From the NCBI RefSeq assembly GCF_003584565.2, contig NZ_CP031010.1:1922001-1986000 (forward strand): 64,000 bases of DNA. Reading direction: 5' to 3'. Below the pieces are notes generated by a model, which was not told the origin of the DNA, made no database searches, and saw nothing but the letters and a program-made list of their open reading frames with translations. The position numbers were made by a program, and so were the translations under genes. The stretch's first letter is position 1; each line of letters begins with the position of its first letter. This stretch comes from Alteromonas sp. RKMC-009 (GTDB lineage: Bacteria > Pseudomonadota > Gammaproteobacteria > Enterobacterales > Alteromonadaceae). Below, one piece after another: positions 7,352-15,995 of the stretch.

Positions 7352-8263
7352 TTATTGCGTAACTTCAAGCACATCCGGCAACACGAAAGACACTTTATTC
7401 GGGTGCAGGCGGAACCATAAACCGGGATTCTCATCAAGCTGGGCCTGTGCAGTGGTTTCGTCTTCGCTGATGGAAGTGTTCAGCACCTTTGCGTAGGTTA
7501 CCTTTTTTGCCGGTGCAGTGCTGGCATCCACCACTGACTGAACCAGTTTTTTCGCGCCCAGAATAGCGGCCGGTCCGAGGGTTAAAATCATCCCTGCTGC
7601 GCGGCATTCTGCTTCGTCCTGCGGGCTGATTGCGCTGCCACCGGCTTTAAATTTGCTGATGTGGTGCTCAAGAATACTGGCAGAAATGGGAATGAGACCT
7701 GCCATGTGGGAGGCTTTTGCGCCGGAGAAAGGCTTGATGTAAGCGAGGTGAGACGCCGCATTGTCTTCCGGACCGTGACCGATAAAGAAAATGTCCAGAC
7801 CACCAAGGCGTTCAAGTTTTTGTAAGTAATCTTCCAGACCTGCCCGAACATCTTCAAGATCCGTTTGCATGGGGGTGAAGCTTTTGATTTTGGCAAAGAA
7901 TGCATCGCCAAGAATACGCTCGAAATCCCGCACAAAACTCAGGCTGTTTTGCATGCTCATGGGGGCCAGTGCATCCTGTGTGAATACGTTCAGCCGCGCA
8001 AGTACATCATCCAGTTCGCTGCCTTTTGCTTTTTCTCCCAGCAAACGGTGAAATGCCTGAGCGCCACGCCCGCCAAGCAGGGCAATATTAATATCACCGT
8101 CTTTGCCTTCTGCTGTTTTCAGTAATTCTTCCAGCATGGCTTTGCCCACTTCCGCTTCTGATGGCATAACAACGGGGGAAACACCATAGTCTTTGTTGTT
8201 GCTGATGGTTGCTTCGTGCTGACTTAACCAGACGTTAGTTTGTTTATTAGCTTGCTGAGTCAC
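7352..8263 (-). CDS. NagB/6-phosphogluconolactonase-like protein with altered active-site motif
   Basis: 303 residues from a GTG preceded by AGGTGA. The order of motifs follows the glucosamine-6-phosphate deaminase/6-phosphogluconolactonase superfamily: an early LLGGRGAQAFHRLL, then LNVFTQDA, DIFFIGHGPEDNAASHLAYI, and TLGPAAILGAKK near the end. In NagB the third motif reads G-x-G-x-D-G-H; here it is GHGPEDN and the histidine is not in its usual place. The protein may therefore catalyse a different sugar-phosphate reaction or none. No signal peptide is seen. It is convergent with phzF, and the sialidase-like gene lies upstream on the same strand, 73 bp away. There is no nagA or nan gene beside it. 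Confidence 0.65.
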   Translation of the reverse strand: MTQQANKQTNVWLSQHEATISNNKDYGVSPVVMPSEAEVGKAMLEELLKTAEGKDGDINIALLGGRGAQAFHRLLGEKAKGSELDDVLARLNVFTQDALAPMSMQNSLSFVRDFERILGDAFFAKIKSFTPMQTDLEDVRAGLEDYLQKLERLGGLDIFFIGHGPEDNAASHLAYIKPFSGAKASHMAGLIPISASILEHHISKFKAGGSAISPQDEAECRAAGMILTLGPAAILGAKKLVQSVVDASTAPAKKVTYAKVLNTSISEDETTAQAQLDENPGLWFRLHPNKVSFVLPDVLEVTQ

Positions 8264-8336
8264 TCATTTCACCTGTTAAAACGATTCGGTTCTGTACTCG
8301 CTGTATCGGTACATAAAAAATGCTACCGGTAGCATA

Positions 8337-9596
8337 TCATTGGTCAGGGTTTGTTTCGAGGCTATCCTGAACGCGCAAACTACTCACCGGTATTCGGGTG
8401 ACGGCAATGTCTTCCTTGTTCACGGCATAGCTGATCCAGAGTGCATCACGCCAGACAATACTCTTCGGGTAACTGTAACCGGTGCGTTTATATTTTCCGG
8501 CGAATTTCATCGGCGGCAACGAAGATTCATCTCTGGCGAGCAGGGCATGATCAAAGTGTTTACCGTCACGGCTGAGCGTGACAACCAGCGGCAGCCGGTC
8601 TTTCGTGCCGGAGGGATTATTAACCAGATAGGCGGTGCCATCGGGTAAATTACCGGCGCTCTGTTTGGCCCGTGAATCAGGCATATTGGTAACCACAGGT
8701 AAAGACCAGGTGTCACCGTTATCTTTACTTACCGATGCCAGCACTCGAAAGCTGCCGGCCTGATCACGAAATGTCATAACAATGTTGTTGTCTGCATCAA
8801 CAAAGGATGACGGTTCAAGCTCCCGGCTGATGGTGTCTTTGTGGGGTAAATTAGTGAAATTGCCCGCTGTCCATCCTGACGTGGCTGAGGGGTCTTCAGT
8901 GTAATAAGGTGTCGCATGCAAACCCGGTTGCATGTGAAAAACCGTAAGAATGCGACCTGGCGGTAAGGCTTTCAAATCCTGTTCAATAATACCTTGTACC
9001 GGGCGTCCGCCGGCACCGGTAACCGGTTTAAACGCACTCCAGTTAATGCCATCTGAACTTGTTGCATATTCTGTATAACCCTGCTTTTGTGGTGCATCGT
9101 CTGGCCATACATTAATAAACGCAATTAAGGTATCTCCCTGCGTCCACCAACCGCCGCTGGTGACAATGGCGTGCTCCCTGGCCGGTGCAAGCACACGGGA
9201 GTTATTCCAGTGTTCTCCGTCTTCACTGAAACTGTAAATGACATGGGTGCCGGGTCCGTCTTCATCTTTGCCTGATGTTTGCCACTGGCAGAAAAGTTGT
9301 CCTTTAAAGCCGGTGAGCACAGCGCCGTGGTTGTAGCCCGCCTGAGTTTGAACACCTTCAAATACGGTAAAGTGTTGTACACCATCCGGCGATTTAAGTG
9401 CAGGGAAAGTGTCGCCTTGCTTCGTAAATAGAGTCGGATCGACGGTAAACGGCGCAGCGGGCTTAGCGGGTTCTTCTGAAAATGCACTGAACGGATAAGT
9501 CAGGATGAGTAACGCAAACAGAATACGTAGATCTACATAACGAAAAGCCGTCTGGCGGAATGCAAAGAGGGAAGCTGAAAATGGGGATTGAAACAT
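8337..9596 (-). CDS. Secreted sialidase-superfamily (BNR/Asp-box) beta-propeller protein
   Basis: 419 residues with a long N-terminal signal segment (hydrophobic LRILFALLILTYPFSAFS, about 24-41). Several Asp-box-like motifs are spaced along the chain: FSEDGEHW, SSDGINW, SKDNGDTW and SRDGKHF. They indicate a multi-bladed beta-propeller of the exo-alpha-sialidase superfamily. The arginine triad of true sialidases could not be confirmed by eye, so the enzyme may act on another glycan or be non-catalytic. It is probably periplasmic or extracellular. Divergence or operon links to its neighbours are weak. Confidence 0.7.
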   Translation of the reverse strand: MFQSPFSASLFAFRQTAFRYVDLRILFALLILTYPFSAFSEEPAKPAAPFTVDPTLFTKQGDTFPALKSPDGVQHFTVFEGVQTQAGYNHGAVLTGFKGQLFCQWQTSGKDEDGPGTHVIYSFSEDGEHWNNSRVLAPAREHAIVTSGGWWTQGDTLIAFINVWPDDAPQKQGYTEYATSSDGINWSAFKPVTGAGGRPVQGIIEQDLKALPPGRILTVFHMQPGLHATPYYTEDPSATSGWTAGNFTNLPHKDTISRELEPSSFVDADNNIVMTFRDQAGSFRVLASVSKDNGDTWSLPVVTNMPDSRAKQSAGNLPDGTAYLVNNPSGTKDRLPLVVTLSRDGKHFDHALLARDESSLPPMKFAGKYKRTGYSYPKSIVWRDALWISYAVNKEDIAVTRIPVSSLRVQDSLETNPDQ

Positions 9597-9671
9597 GGCA
9601 GAAACTCATTGAAACATAACAACATGCTTGCCGGAGTGTACCAATATGCCCGGCCTGCGTTTTTATTTCTG

Positions 9672-9702
9672 CCCGGGATGTTCAAATATCAACATCCTCG
9701 GG
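9672..9702. repeat. Hairpin between DUF3859 and sialidase-like genes
   Basis: CCCG-GGATGTT pairs with AACATCC-T-CGGG around an 8-nt loop (one bulge). No T-run follows on either strand, so it is a weak terminator candidate. The motif CAAATATCAAC occurs here and again at 9722. No gene is seen in 9597-9740. Confidence 0.4.
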
Positions 9703-9740
9703 TGTGTTCAGACCAGCTTGTGCAAATATCAACGGGCCGG

Positions 9741-10220
9741 TTACCAGCGTTTCAGTTTAGGTTTGCGGCGTTGCCAGAACTGAGCGCCTTCGTATGGGAG
9801 TTCATGCTCTACAGTGAAGGTTTTATCAGCAATAATGCTGCCGTTTAATTCCAGTGTCATGCGCCAGTCACCGGCTTTATCGTCAAGGGGCTCCCAGAGC
9901 GTATCCCCCAGATAAAAATCCCAGTCGTTTGAGCGTACATATTCTTCACCGTCGAAGGGCGCCATGGGCTCTCCGTCTTTACCCGGTATGTCGGGGTGAT
10001 AAATACAGTACCGGACCTTTTGATTTTTCGCCCGCTTGATATTCACAATGAAGCCGAATTCAATATCCAGTTCAAGGGGGATATCAAGGGTAAACGTCTT
10101 TATCTTAGGTAACGCTTTGTCTTCAGCATCCCACTTTGAATGGATACCAAAAGTCAGCATTTCTACAACGGGTTCAGGTTTGGCCATGGTCTTATCCGGC
10201 TGGGGTAAAATCGCGGGCAT
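9741..10220 (-). CDS. DUF3859-like hypothetical protein
   Basis: Up to 159 residues; an internal Met at 10187 (MAKPEPVVEML) is an alternative start. The protein is acidic with a basic end (RRKPKLKRW) and no signal peptide. Residues such as VEMLTFGIHSK, FGFIVNIKRAKNQKVRYCIYHP and WRMTLELNGSIIADKTFTV suggest a small beta-sandwich. I associate it with DUF3859, whose function is unknown. It stands alone between the sialidase-like gene and a divergent lipoprotein gene. Confidence 0.6.
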   Translation of the reverse strand: MPAILPQPDKTMAKPEPVVEMLTFGIHSKWDAEDKALPKIKTFTLDIPLELDIEFGFIVNIKRAKNQKVRYCIYHPDIPGKDGEPMAPFDGEEYVRSNDWDFYLGDTLWEPLDDKAGDWRMTLELNGSIIADKTFTVEHELPYEGAQFWQRRKPKLKRW

Positions 10221-10333
10221 GGTATCAAATCCCGTGCCGGTCTCACAGTCTGTTTGAACCCTGTAGAATGCTGGTGGCGATCAACTATACTGTAATAAAT
10301 GCAGTAAACAGAGTCTGACAGGTGGTTAGCACT

Positions 10334-11191
10334 ATGAAAATGACAGGCATTGTGGCGGTGTGTGTTTTATTACTGACAGGGTGTGGTGGTTCGGGAGACA
10401 GCACCAGCCGGTCTGCGCCGGCTGTCAGTGAGCCTGACATAACAGTGACAGAAAATGTCAGTTACCGCCAGGTGCTGGCTCTGAATGCCACATCCCCTGA
10501 TGTAAATATGGCTTATGGCGAAGAGCCATTGCAAACCGGCGATTTGTGGATGCCCGCAGACGTAGTATCACCGCCGCTGGTGATTGTGATCCACGGCGGC
10601 TGCTGGTCAAATCAGTACGGACCGGAACAACTCTATCCTCTTGCCTCGGCGCTTCAGGAAGACGGTTTTGCTGTGTGGGTGCCGGGTTTTCGCCGCAGCG
10701 GGGATGAGGGCGGCGGCTGGCCGGGTACGCTGGAAGATGTCGTACAAAGCATCAATTATATTTATCAGCAGAATGAGTATCCGTTTGACGAAACCAGCGT
10801 TACGCTGGCCGGACACTCTTCAGGCGGTCACCTTGCATTGCTGGCCAGTCAGCAAATCACATTACCTGTGGCGCGTATCACCGGGCTTGCGCCCGTTACA
10901 GACATCGTGGCTTACTCACAGGGCGCAAGCAGTTGTCAGCAAGCTGTGACTTCATTCATGGGAAGCCGCCGGGAGGACGATCCCGAGGCCTGGGCTGAGG
11001 CAAATCCTGTCAGTTACAGTTACGGTACACCGCTTTGGATCCTTGCCGGTGAGCAGGACATTACGGTGGCCATTGAACAGAATCCCATACCTGAGGCCAC
11101 TTTTGTTGTAGTGGAACGCGCCGGACATTTCGACTGGCTACATCCTGATACGCCTGCTTTTCAGGTGTTTACCTCTTTGCTGGCCCGTTAG
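10334..11191 (+). CDS. Lipoprotein alpha/beta hydrolase (esterase-like)
   Basis: 285 residues. The ATG at 10334 has AGGTGG eight bases upstream and is preferred over a GTG at 10322. A lipoprotein signal ends in LLLTGC, so the mature protein should be lipidated at that Cys and face the periplasm or outer surface. The fold is an alpha/beta hydrolase: oxyanion motif VIHGGCW, nucleophile elbow GHSSGG, an acid near LAGEQD, and a C-terminal His in RAGHFDW. This layout matches small carboxylesterases of the BD-FAE/kynurenine-formamidase-like type. The substrate is unknown. It appears monocistronic. Confidence 0.85.
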   Translation: MKMTGIVAVCVLLLTGCGGSGDSTSRSAPAVSEPDITVTENVSYRQVLALNATSPDVNMAYGEEPLQTGDLWMPADVVSPPLVIVIHGGCWSNQYGPEQLYPLASALQEDGFAVWVPGFRRSGDEGGGWPGTLEDVVQSINYIYQQNEYPFDETSVTLAGHSSGGHLALLASQQITLPVARITGLAPVTDIVAYSQGASSCQQAVTSFMGSRREDDPEAWAEANPVSYSYGTPLWILAGEQDITVAIEQNPIPEATFVVVERAGHFDWLHPDTPAFQVFTSLLAR

Positions 11192-11303
11192 CACCTACTA
11201 CAATTTTCGTGTAATTTGCAGTGAATATGCATAAAGTGGCTTTTTTCTGTCATCTGACAACCGTATTCTGAGCCGTAATAAGAAAAAAAGTAAGGACGCT
11301 GTT

Positions 11304-11954
11304 TTGTTGTTATCCCATAAGCATCAGTTTTTGTTTGTTCATATCGCCAAAACCGGCGGTACCAGTGTAAGAAAAGCCTTATCCTCTCACCGTTGGGATA
11401 TTAAATACGGTCTGCCGCAGTTTGTGGTGAACAAGCTGAGCCAGTTCACCGGGCATAAACTGGGATGCCGTTTTCCCCGTCACAGCCGCATTGTGGCAGC
11501 CAGTGAAATGTTGCCGGCGGATTATTTTAGTAATCTGTATAAATTTGCCTTTGTGCGCAATCCCTGGGATTTGCAGGTCAGCTCCTTTTATCACATCAAG
11601 CGGGAACGCCCTCAGGTTCTGGAAGGGCATGACAACTTTAAAGATTTCATGCGTTTCAAGTTTGATCCGGCGCGGCCTTACCAGTACCACATTGATACTT
11701 CGCTGCAATTACAGTCTGACTATCTGGTGGATTTGCATGGCAATGTACTGGTAAATAAAGTCGGCAAATACGAAAACCTGCAAGGGGATTTCGATAACAT
11801 CTGTGAGCATATTGGCCTGAAAAAAATCAAGCTGCCCCATAAGCGTAAAGCGGATGACAGAAAACGCTACCGCGCTTACTACGATGATGACCTGGCGGAA
11901 AAGGTGGCTAACCATTTCGCCCGGGATATTCAAATGTTGGGGTATGAGTTTTAA
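11304..11954 (+). CDS. Sulfotransferase-family protein
   Basis: 216 residues from a TTG start with TAAGGA upstream. The N-terminal FVHIAKTGGTSVRKAL is the 5'-phosphosulfate-binding loop, and FAFVRNPWDLQVSSFYH is the 3'-phosphate-binding motif, both typical of the sulfotransferase-2/Sulfotransfer family that uses PAPS. Such enzymes in marine bacteria often sulfate cell-surface glycans. No polysaccharide cluster is adjacent, so the acceptor is unknown. No signal peptide is present. It is convergent with nadK. Confidence 0.8.
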   Translation: MLLSHKHQFLFVHIAKTGGTSVRKALSSHRWDIKYGLPQFVVNKLSQFTGHKLGCRFPRHSRIVAASEMLPADYFSNLYKFAFVRNPWDLQVSSFYHIKRERPQVLEGHDNFKDFMRFKFDPARPYQYHIDTSLQLQSDYLVDLHGNVLVNKVGKYENLQGDFDNICEHIGLKKIKLPHKRKADDRKRYRAYYDDDLAEKVANHFARDIQMLGYEF

Positions 11955-11971
11955 CCGGGCATACTGCCCGG
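11955..11971. terminator. Hairpin between convergent sulfotransferase and nadK genes
   Basis: A perfect CCGGGCA-TAC-TGCCCGG stem (7 bp, 3-nt loop) sits directly after the sulfotransferase stop, 5 bp before the end of nadK. It lacks a U-tract, so termination is probable only by position. Confidence 0.45.
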
Positions 11972-11976
11972 GAGGA

Positions 11977-12852
11977 TCAGTAAAGCTTGCTGCCCCAGCT
12001 CAGTTTATTCCGCAGAACATTGAAATAGCTGTAGCCTTTAGGGTGCACAAGGCGCAGGGTATCCTGACTTTTATGCACGCGGATCTCATCCCCGGGCAGA
12101 ACTGGCAATACAATATGACTGTCGCAGCTCACTTGCAGGCTGTCGCTGTTTACTTTTGATACCCGCATAGAAATAGTGCTTTTTGAGTCCACCACAATCG
12201 GACGGCTGCTGAGGGTATGAGGGAACATGGGCACCAGGGTTAATGCATCCAGGTGGGGTACAATGATAGGGCCGCCGGCAGATAAAGAGTAAGCCGTGGA
12301 GCCGGTAGGTGTGGCAACAATTAACCCGTCTGAGCGCTGACTGAACACAAACTGGCCGTCGATATAAATCTCAAACTCCATCATGTGAGCCACTTTACCG
12401 TGGTGCAATACTACTTCGTTCATCGCGGCATTATTGCTCTTCAGTTTTTCGTGGCGATACACACACACTTCCAGCAGGAAGCGCTCTTCAACCACGGTTT
12501 CACCGGAAAAAATAATATCCAGTTGCTCTTCAATCTGGTCCGGGTGGATATCGGTTAAAAAACCCAGGTTTCCACGGTTTACGCCGACAACATGAATGTC
12601 AAAACGGGAGAGTACACGCGCTGCGCCCAGCATACTGCCGTCCCCACCGATAACCACGGCTAGGTCGGCTTCTTTTCCGATAGTGACTAAATTGGCGGCA
12701 GGGTATTTGTCGTTATCCATCTCATCAATGATGGATTCTTCGATAAGTACGCGGCAACCACGCTTATCGAGCCAGGTCGCTATTTGTTTGAGACTGTCCT
12801 GAGTGCCGGTATGGTCAGGTTTACCAATCAGGCCAACGGTTTGATAAGTCAT
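11977..12852 (-). CDS. nadK: NAD kinase
   Basis: 291 residues, the normal bacterial length. It phosphorylates NAD to NADP in the cytoplasm. The diagnostic motifs are all present: [25 protein letters not shown], and [22 protein letters not shown]. In many gammaproteobacteria nadK lies directly beside grpE; here it is about 11 kb from grpE, with the PHB locus and its regulators in between. It follows the PHB operon on the same strand with a 71-bp gap and probably has its own promoter. Confidence 0.97.
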   Translation of the reverse strand: MTYQTVGLIGKPDHTGTQDSLKQIATWLDKRGCRVLIEESIIDEMDNDKYPAANLVTIGKEADLAVVIGGDGSMLGAARVLSRFDIHVVGVNRGNLGFLTDIHPDQIEEQLDIIFSGETVVEERFLLEVCVYRHEKLKSNNAAMNEVVLHHGKVAHMMEFEIYIDGQFVFSQRSDGLIVATPTGSTAYSLSAGGPIIVPHLDALTLVPMFPHTLSSRPIVVDSKSTISMRVSKVNSDSLQVSCDSHIVLPVLPGDEIRVHKSQDTLRLVHPKGYSYFNVLRNKLSWGSKLY

Positions 12853-12923
12853 AATCTGGCTAATGCCCGCATGCTGCTACATTTTTTCGGACATTAGCAC
12901 AGAGTTTGATAAAAAAGAAAGGG

Positions 12924-13688
12924 TTAGCGCGCCACCCAGCCGCCATCAAGTACCATGGTCTGACCGGTGATATTGCGTGCACCGTCGCTGATGAGAAACT
13001 TCGCCGTCGCGCCCAGTTCGTCCATTGAAATAAATGCTTTCTTAGGCATGGGCTTGAGCATAATTTCATTTAACACTTCTTCTTCGCTGATCCCGTTTTC
13101 CTTAGCCTGGGCAGCAATCTGCTTGTCTACCAGCGGCGTTTTTACGTAGGAAGGGCAAATGGTATTGATGGTGACGTTGCAGTCGCCGGTTTCAAGCGCA
13201 ATGGTTTTGGCAAAGCCAAGCAAGCCGTGCTTGGCTGCGACGTAAGCCGATTTATAAGGAGAGGCAACCAGCGAGTGTATTGAGCCTACATTGATAATGC
13301 GGCCAAAATCATCAGCGCGCATACCGGGTAAAAATGCCTGTGTAAGCAGGGCAGGACCAACCAGCATAATGTTGATGAGCTGCTGCCATTTTTCGGCCGG
13401 AAAATCCTCAATTTTAGACACATGCTGGATGCCGGCGTTGTTGATAAGCACATCTACCTTCACGTCTCCCAGTTTGCCGGGAAGTGCTGCGACCTGCTCA
13501 GCATCGCATACGTTAACTTCAACGGCCTGCGCGCTGAAGCCGGCGTCCTTTAATTGCTGAGCAGCAGACTCAGCGGCATCAAGATTAATATCTGCAATGA
13601 GTAGATGATGCCCGTCATTTGCCAGTGATTCAGCAATGCCATACCCGATGCCACTGGCACCGCCAGTGATAAATATATTCAAAGCCAT
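12924..13688 (-). CDS. bdhA: 3-hydroxybutyrate dehydrogenase (SDR family)
   Basis: 254 residues. It oxidises D-3-hydroxybutyrate to acetoacetate with NAD. The Rossmann motif GGASGIGYGIA, the NNAG motif, the catalytic Ser in NVGSIHS and Y-x-x-x-K (YVAAK) are present. The C-terminal MVLDGGWVAR is typical of bacterial BdhA. It is the last gene of a four-gene minus-strand operon (permease, MetX-like hydrolase, PHB depolymerase, bdhA), nine bases after the depolymerase, consistent with use of 3-hydroxybutyrate released from PHB. Confidence 0.93.
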   Translation of the reverse strand: MALNIFITGGASGIGYGIAESLANDGHHLLIADINLDAAESAAQQLKDAGFSAQAVEVNVCDAEQVAALPGKLGDVKVDVLINNAGIQHVSKIEDFPAEKWQQLINIMLVGPALLTQAFLPGMRADDFGRIINVGSIHSLVASPYKSAYVAAKHGLLGFAKTIALETGDCNVTINTICPSYVKTPLVDKQIAAQAKENGISEEEVLNEIMLKPMPKKAFISMDELGATAKFLISDGARNITGQTMVLDGGWVAR

Positions 13689-13697
13689 GATAGAACC

Positions 13698-14696
13698 TTA
13701 ATTTGATGATAATCCAAGAACGATATCGCGGACGGCATTAATCTGCTCTCCGCTGCGAGTGGCGTAATCTTCTCCGGTGTAACCCCACCAGTCCCAGCAG
13801 CCCTGAGGATTTAAAGGCATGAAAAGCGATTTGCGGGTTTGCGGGTACACCACCACCATATTGTTACTGTCGGCCCAGTTATTCAAGCCGGTTTGCTCTA
13901 CGTAAGCTTTGCCCACTGCTTCTGCGTACTGATTACAACCATGAAAACTGACATGCACCCGGCATTGTTCACCTTCACGGCAACTGGCAGGAATATAAGC
14001 ATAGCCGGTTTCTGCCATAGTCGAGGCATTATCGCCGGCGAGTGTCTGCTGACTGAAACTCACTACCTCACCACTCAGCTTGTCGCTGGCGGGTTGTAAA
14101 CCGTCCAGCAGAAAGTTGAGCATTTCACCTGCTGCATCATAGTCACAACGGCCGATATAAGGTGAGTCAGAGGACATACACTGTCCGCCGTTGTTCTTTG
14201 TAGGAAATAAATGGGCAACCGGTTTATTGTTAACGTAAGTAATTTGTTCAGCCGGCATCAAAGCCGCATACTGGGCGTTTAATGCATCACTGACTGCGCT
14301 GTTTACCCGTACGTCGCGGGTGCCGTGAAATAACCAGACCTTATCGTTTTGCAGTGCTGACAAAGGGGCCAGTTTTCCTTCCTGCGCCAGCGTTTTTACT
14401 TTTCCGGTGAGTGCATTCACATCAATGGCTGGTTCAGTTTTATCTACACACTGACTCAGCGCTGTGCTGATATCACCTTTTGCGCAGTAATAAGGGCCAG
14501 CCGCCAGAATACCCGCTCCGTCAATCCAGTCGCTGTAAGCCAGGTGAAACTGATTGGCCATGTAACCGCCGGAAGACAAGCCTGACACTGTGATGTGATC
14601 AGTATCGAGGTTAAGCGCCGGCACCTGTGCCATTGCGCCGGCGCTAAAAAATGCTGAGAGCAGGGCGGCGGTGGCGTTGTTTTTCAATCCGTGCAT
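13698..14696 (-). CDS. Secreted polyhydroxybutyrate depolymerase, circularly permuted type
   Basis: 332 residues with a signal peptide ending near GAMAQ. It should hydrolyse extracellular poly(3-hydroxybutyrate) to monomers or oligomers. The lipase box is unusually close to the N-terminus (GLSSGG, Ser41), with candidate Asp128 (FHGTRD) and His162 (VAHLF). A nucleophile near the N-terminus is the hallmark of the circularly permuted PHB depolymerase of Penicillium funiculosum. The Asp-to-His spacing matches my recollection of that enzyme (34 residues), and the Ser-to-Asp spacing is similar. A second conserved block, VSFHGCNQ, lies further on. It is co-directional with bdhA, the MetX-like hydrolase and the permease. 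Confidence 0.88.
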   Translation of the reverse strand: MHGLKNNATAALLSAFFSAGAMAQVPALNLDTDHITVSGLSSGGYMANQFHLAYSDWIDGAGILAAGPYYCAKGDISTALSQCVDKTEPAIDVNALTGKVKTLAQEGKLAPLSALQNDKVWLFHGTRDVRVNSAVSDALNAQYAALMPAEQITYVNNKPVAHLFPTKNNGGQCMSSDSPYIGRCDYDAAGEMLNFLLDGLQPASDKLSGEVVSFSQQTLAGDNASTMAETGYAYIPASCREGEQCRVHVSFHGCNQYAEAVGKAYVEQTGLNNWADSNNMVVVYPQTRKSLFMPLNPQGCWDWWGYTGEDYATRSGEQINAVRDIVLGLSSN

Positions 14697-14748
14697 AAAT
14701 CGTGTTTCCGTTATGAATCGTGAATGTTTGAATGAGGAACCGGGTGCA

Positions 14749-15987
14749 TCATTCAGTTTCGTCGTTTAAAAACCGGCGCAGCAGTTGTTCTTTTTGTTTG
14801 ATGTCTGCCACTCCTTCAAGATGCCCCAGCGCGCCTTTCAGATAACTGAGTTGCGTATTCTTGCCTTGAGATTTCAAAATACCATGGGGAGCTTCAGCCA
14901 TGTATGGCATAAGCAGAAGATCGGTTTCAGCGGGCAAATACAGCGTTTTCGCCTTAACGTTCTTCAGCCCCTCTTGCAGGGATCCCCGGTAGCCGGCAAC
15001 GAACAATTGATTTGCGCGAACCAGATAAAGCAGATGGTTGGCATCCATTAAATCAGCACGGTCTTCTGCCCGGCTTCTGAGCCAGTTAATGATTGAATGG
15101 GTGGCATGAATATCCTCAAGCGGGCCTTTTTCCTGTGGGGTATAGCCCAGCGCTTTGCCTTGCTGATTGAAAAAATCCGGATGCAGCGCCTGCAGAGTAA
15201 TGCTCATGAGTGCCACGACCAGACCGTCTTTTGGCGGATTATCACGGGTGTAATCACCGTTATTCCAGTGCTTATCCAGCCGGACTGGCAAAGCCCACTG
15301 TTCCAGCGCGGCGGTGGTCCAGGCGTCAGCCTGAGCCGCAGGGATCACGGCAACCATTCGGGGCACCCAGTCCGGGTAAGTCGCGGCCCATTCCTGTGCC
15401 TGCATCGAGCCCATAGAAGGACCGGCAACGGCATGCAGCGATGAAATGCCAAGGCTTTCCAGTACGAGTTTTTGTACGTTGACAAAATCGCGGATGGTCA
15501 CCACCGGAAACGACAAACCATAAGGCTTACCGGTTTCCGGATTAATGGTGGCCGGGCCTGTGGTCACCACATTCGGGTCGTAAGCGGACAGGTTTACCAG
15601 AGAATCCACACTGATCACAAAGAATTTATTGGTGTCTATGGCCTTGCCGGGGCCGATAATGGCATCCCAGTATCCGGGTTCAGCATCATCTTCGTGATAC
15701 CGGCCGGCGGCGTGAGAGTTTCCCGAAAAATAATGCGTGATAAGTATGACGTTATCTTTGGCGTCGTTGAGTTTGCCGTAACTTTCCCAGCCAACTTTCA
15801 CTTCAGGAATAATTTCTCCGCCGTAAGTTTCAAACTGTGTAGTAGTGAAAACCTGCTTTTCTGTCATCAACATGGCTGTACCTGACTGGTTGGGCGGTGT
15901 GGCGGCACAGGCCGGTTGGACGGCTACCGCGAATAAGACAATTAACCTTACCAGTATGCTACGAAAATTAGTCATAAATGTAGTCAT
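14749..15987 (-). CDS. Secreted MetX-like alpha/beta hydrolase
   Basis: 412 residues from the ATG at 15987, which has AAGGAAA just upstream. A longer frame would overlap the permease gene and is rejected. A signal peptide (RSILVRLIVLFAVAVQPACA) is followed by a homoserine O-acetyltransferase-like fold: ILITHYFSGNSHAAGR, nucleophile elbow GPSMGSMQA, an Asp in ETDLLLMP and a His in ALGHLEG. True MetX enzymes are cytoplasmic; the exported location and the PHB-operon context suggest an esterase, for example for 3-hydroxybutyrate oligomers in the periplasm (inference). It starts eight bases after the permease gene ends. Confidence 0.8.
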   Translation of the reverse strand: MTTFMTNFRSILVRLIVLFAVAVQPACAATPPNQSGTAMLMTEKQVFTTTQFETYGGEIIPEVKVGWESYGKLNDAKDNVILITHYFSGNSHAAGRYHEDDAEPGYWDAIIGPGKAIDTNKFFVISVDSLVNLSAYDPNVVTTGPATINPETGKPYGLSFPVVTIRDFVNVQKLVLESLGISSLHAVAGPSMGSMQAQEWAATYPDWVPRMVAVIPAAQADAWTTAALEQWALPVRLDKHWNNGDYTRDNPPKDGLVVALMSITLQALHPDFFNQQGKALGYTPQEKGPLEDIHATHSIINWLRSRAEDRADLMDANHLLYLVRANQLFVAGYRGSLQEGLKNVKAKTLYLPAETDLLLMPYMAEAPHGILKSQGKNTQLSYLKGALGHLEGVADIKQKEQLLRRFLNDETE

Positions 15988-15995
15988 CATTTTCC

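Noticed and set aside
7352..9596. A sialic-acid or amino-sugar catabolic cluster from the NagB-like and sialidase-like genes
   Set aside because: No NanA, NanK, NanE, NagA or matching transporter is near, the NagB-like motif is altered, and the AGE-family gene is 40 kb away.
10287..10305. LexA-like box (ACTG...CAGT) upstream of the lipoprotein hydrolase
   Set aside because: The CTG and CAG triplets are nine bases apart instead of ten, so it does not fit the SOS box.
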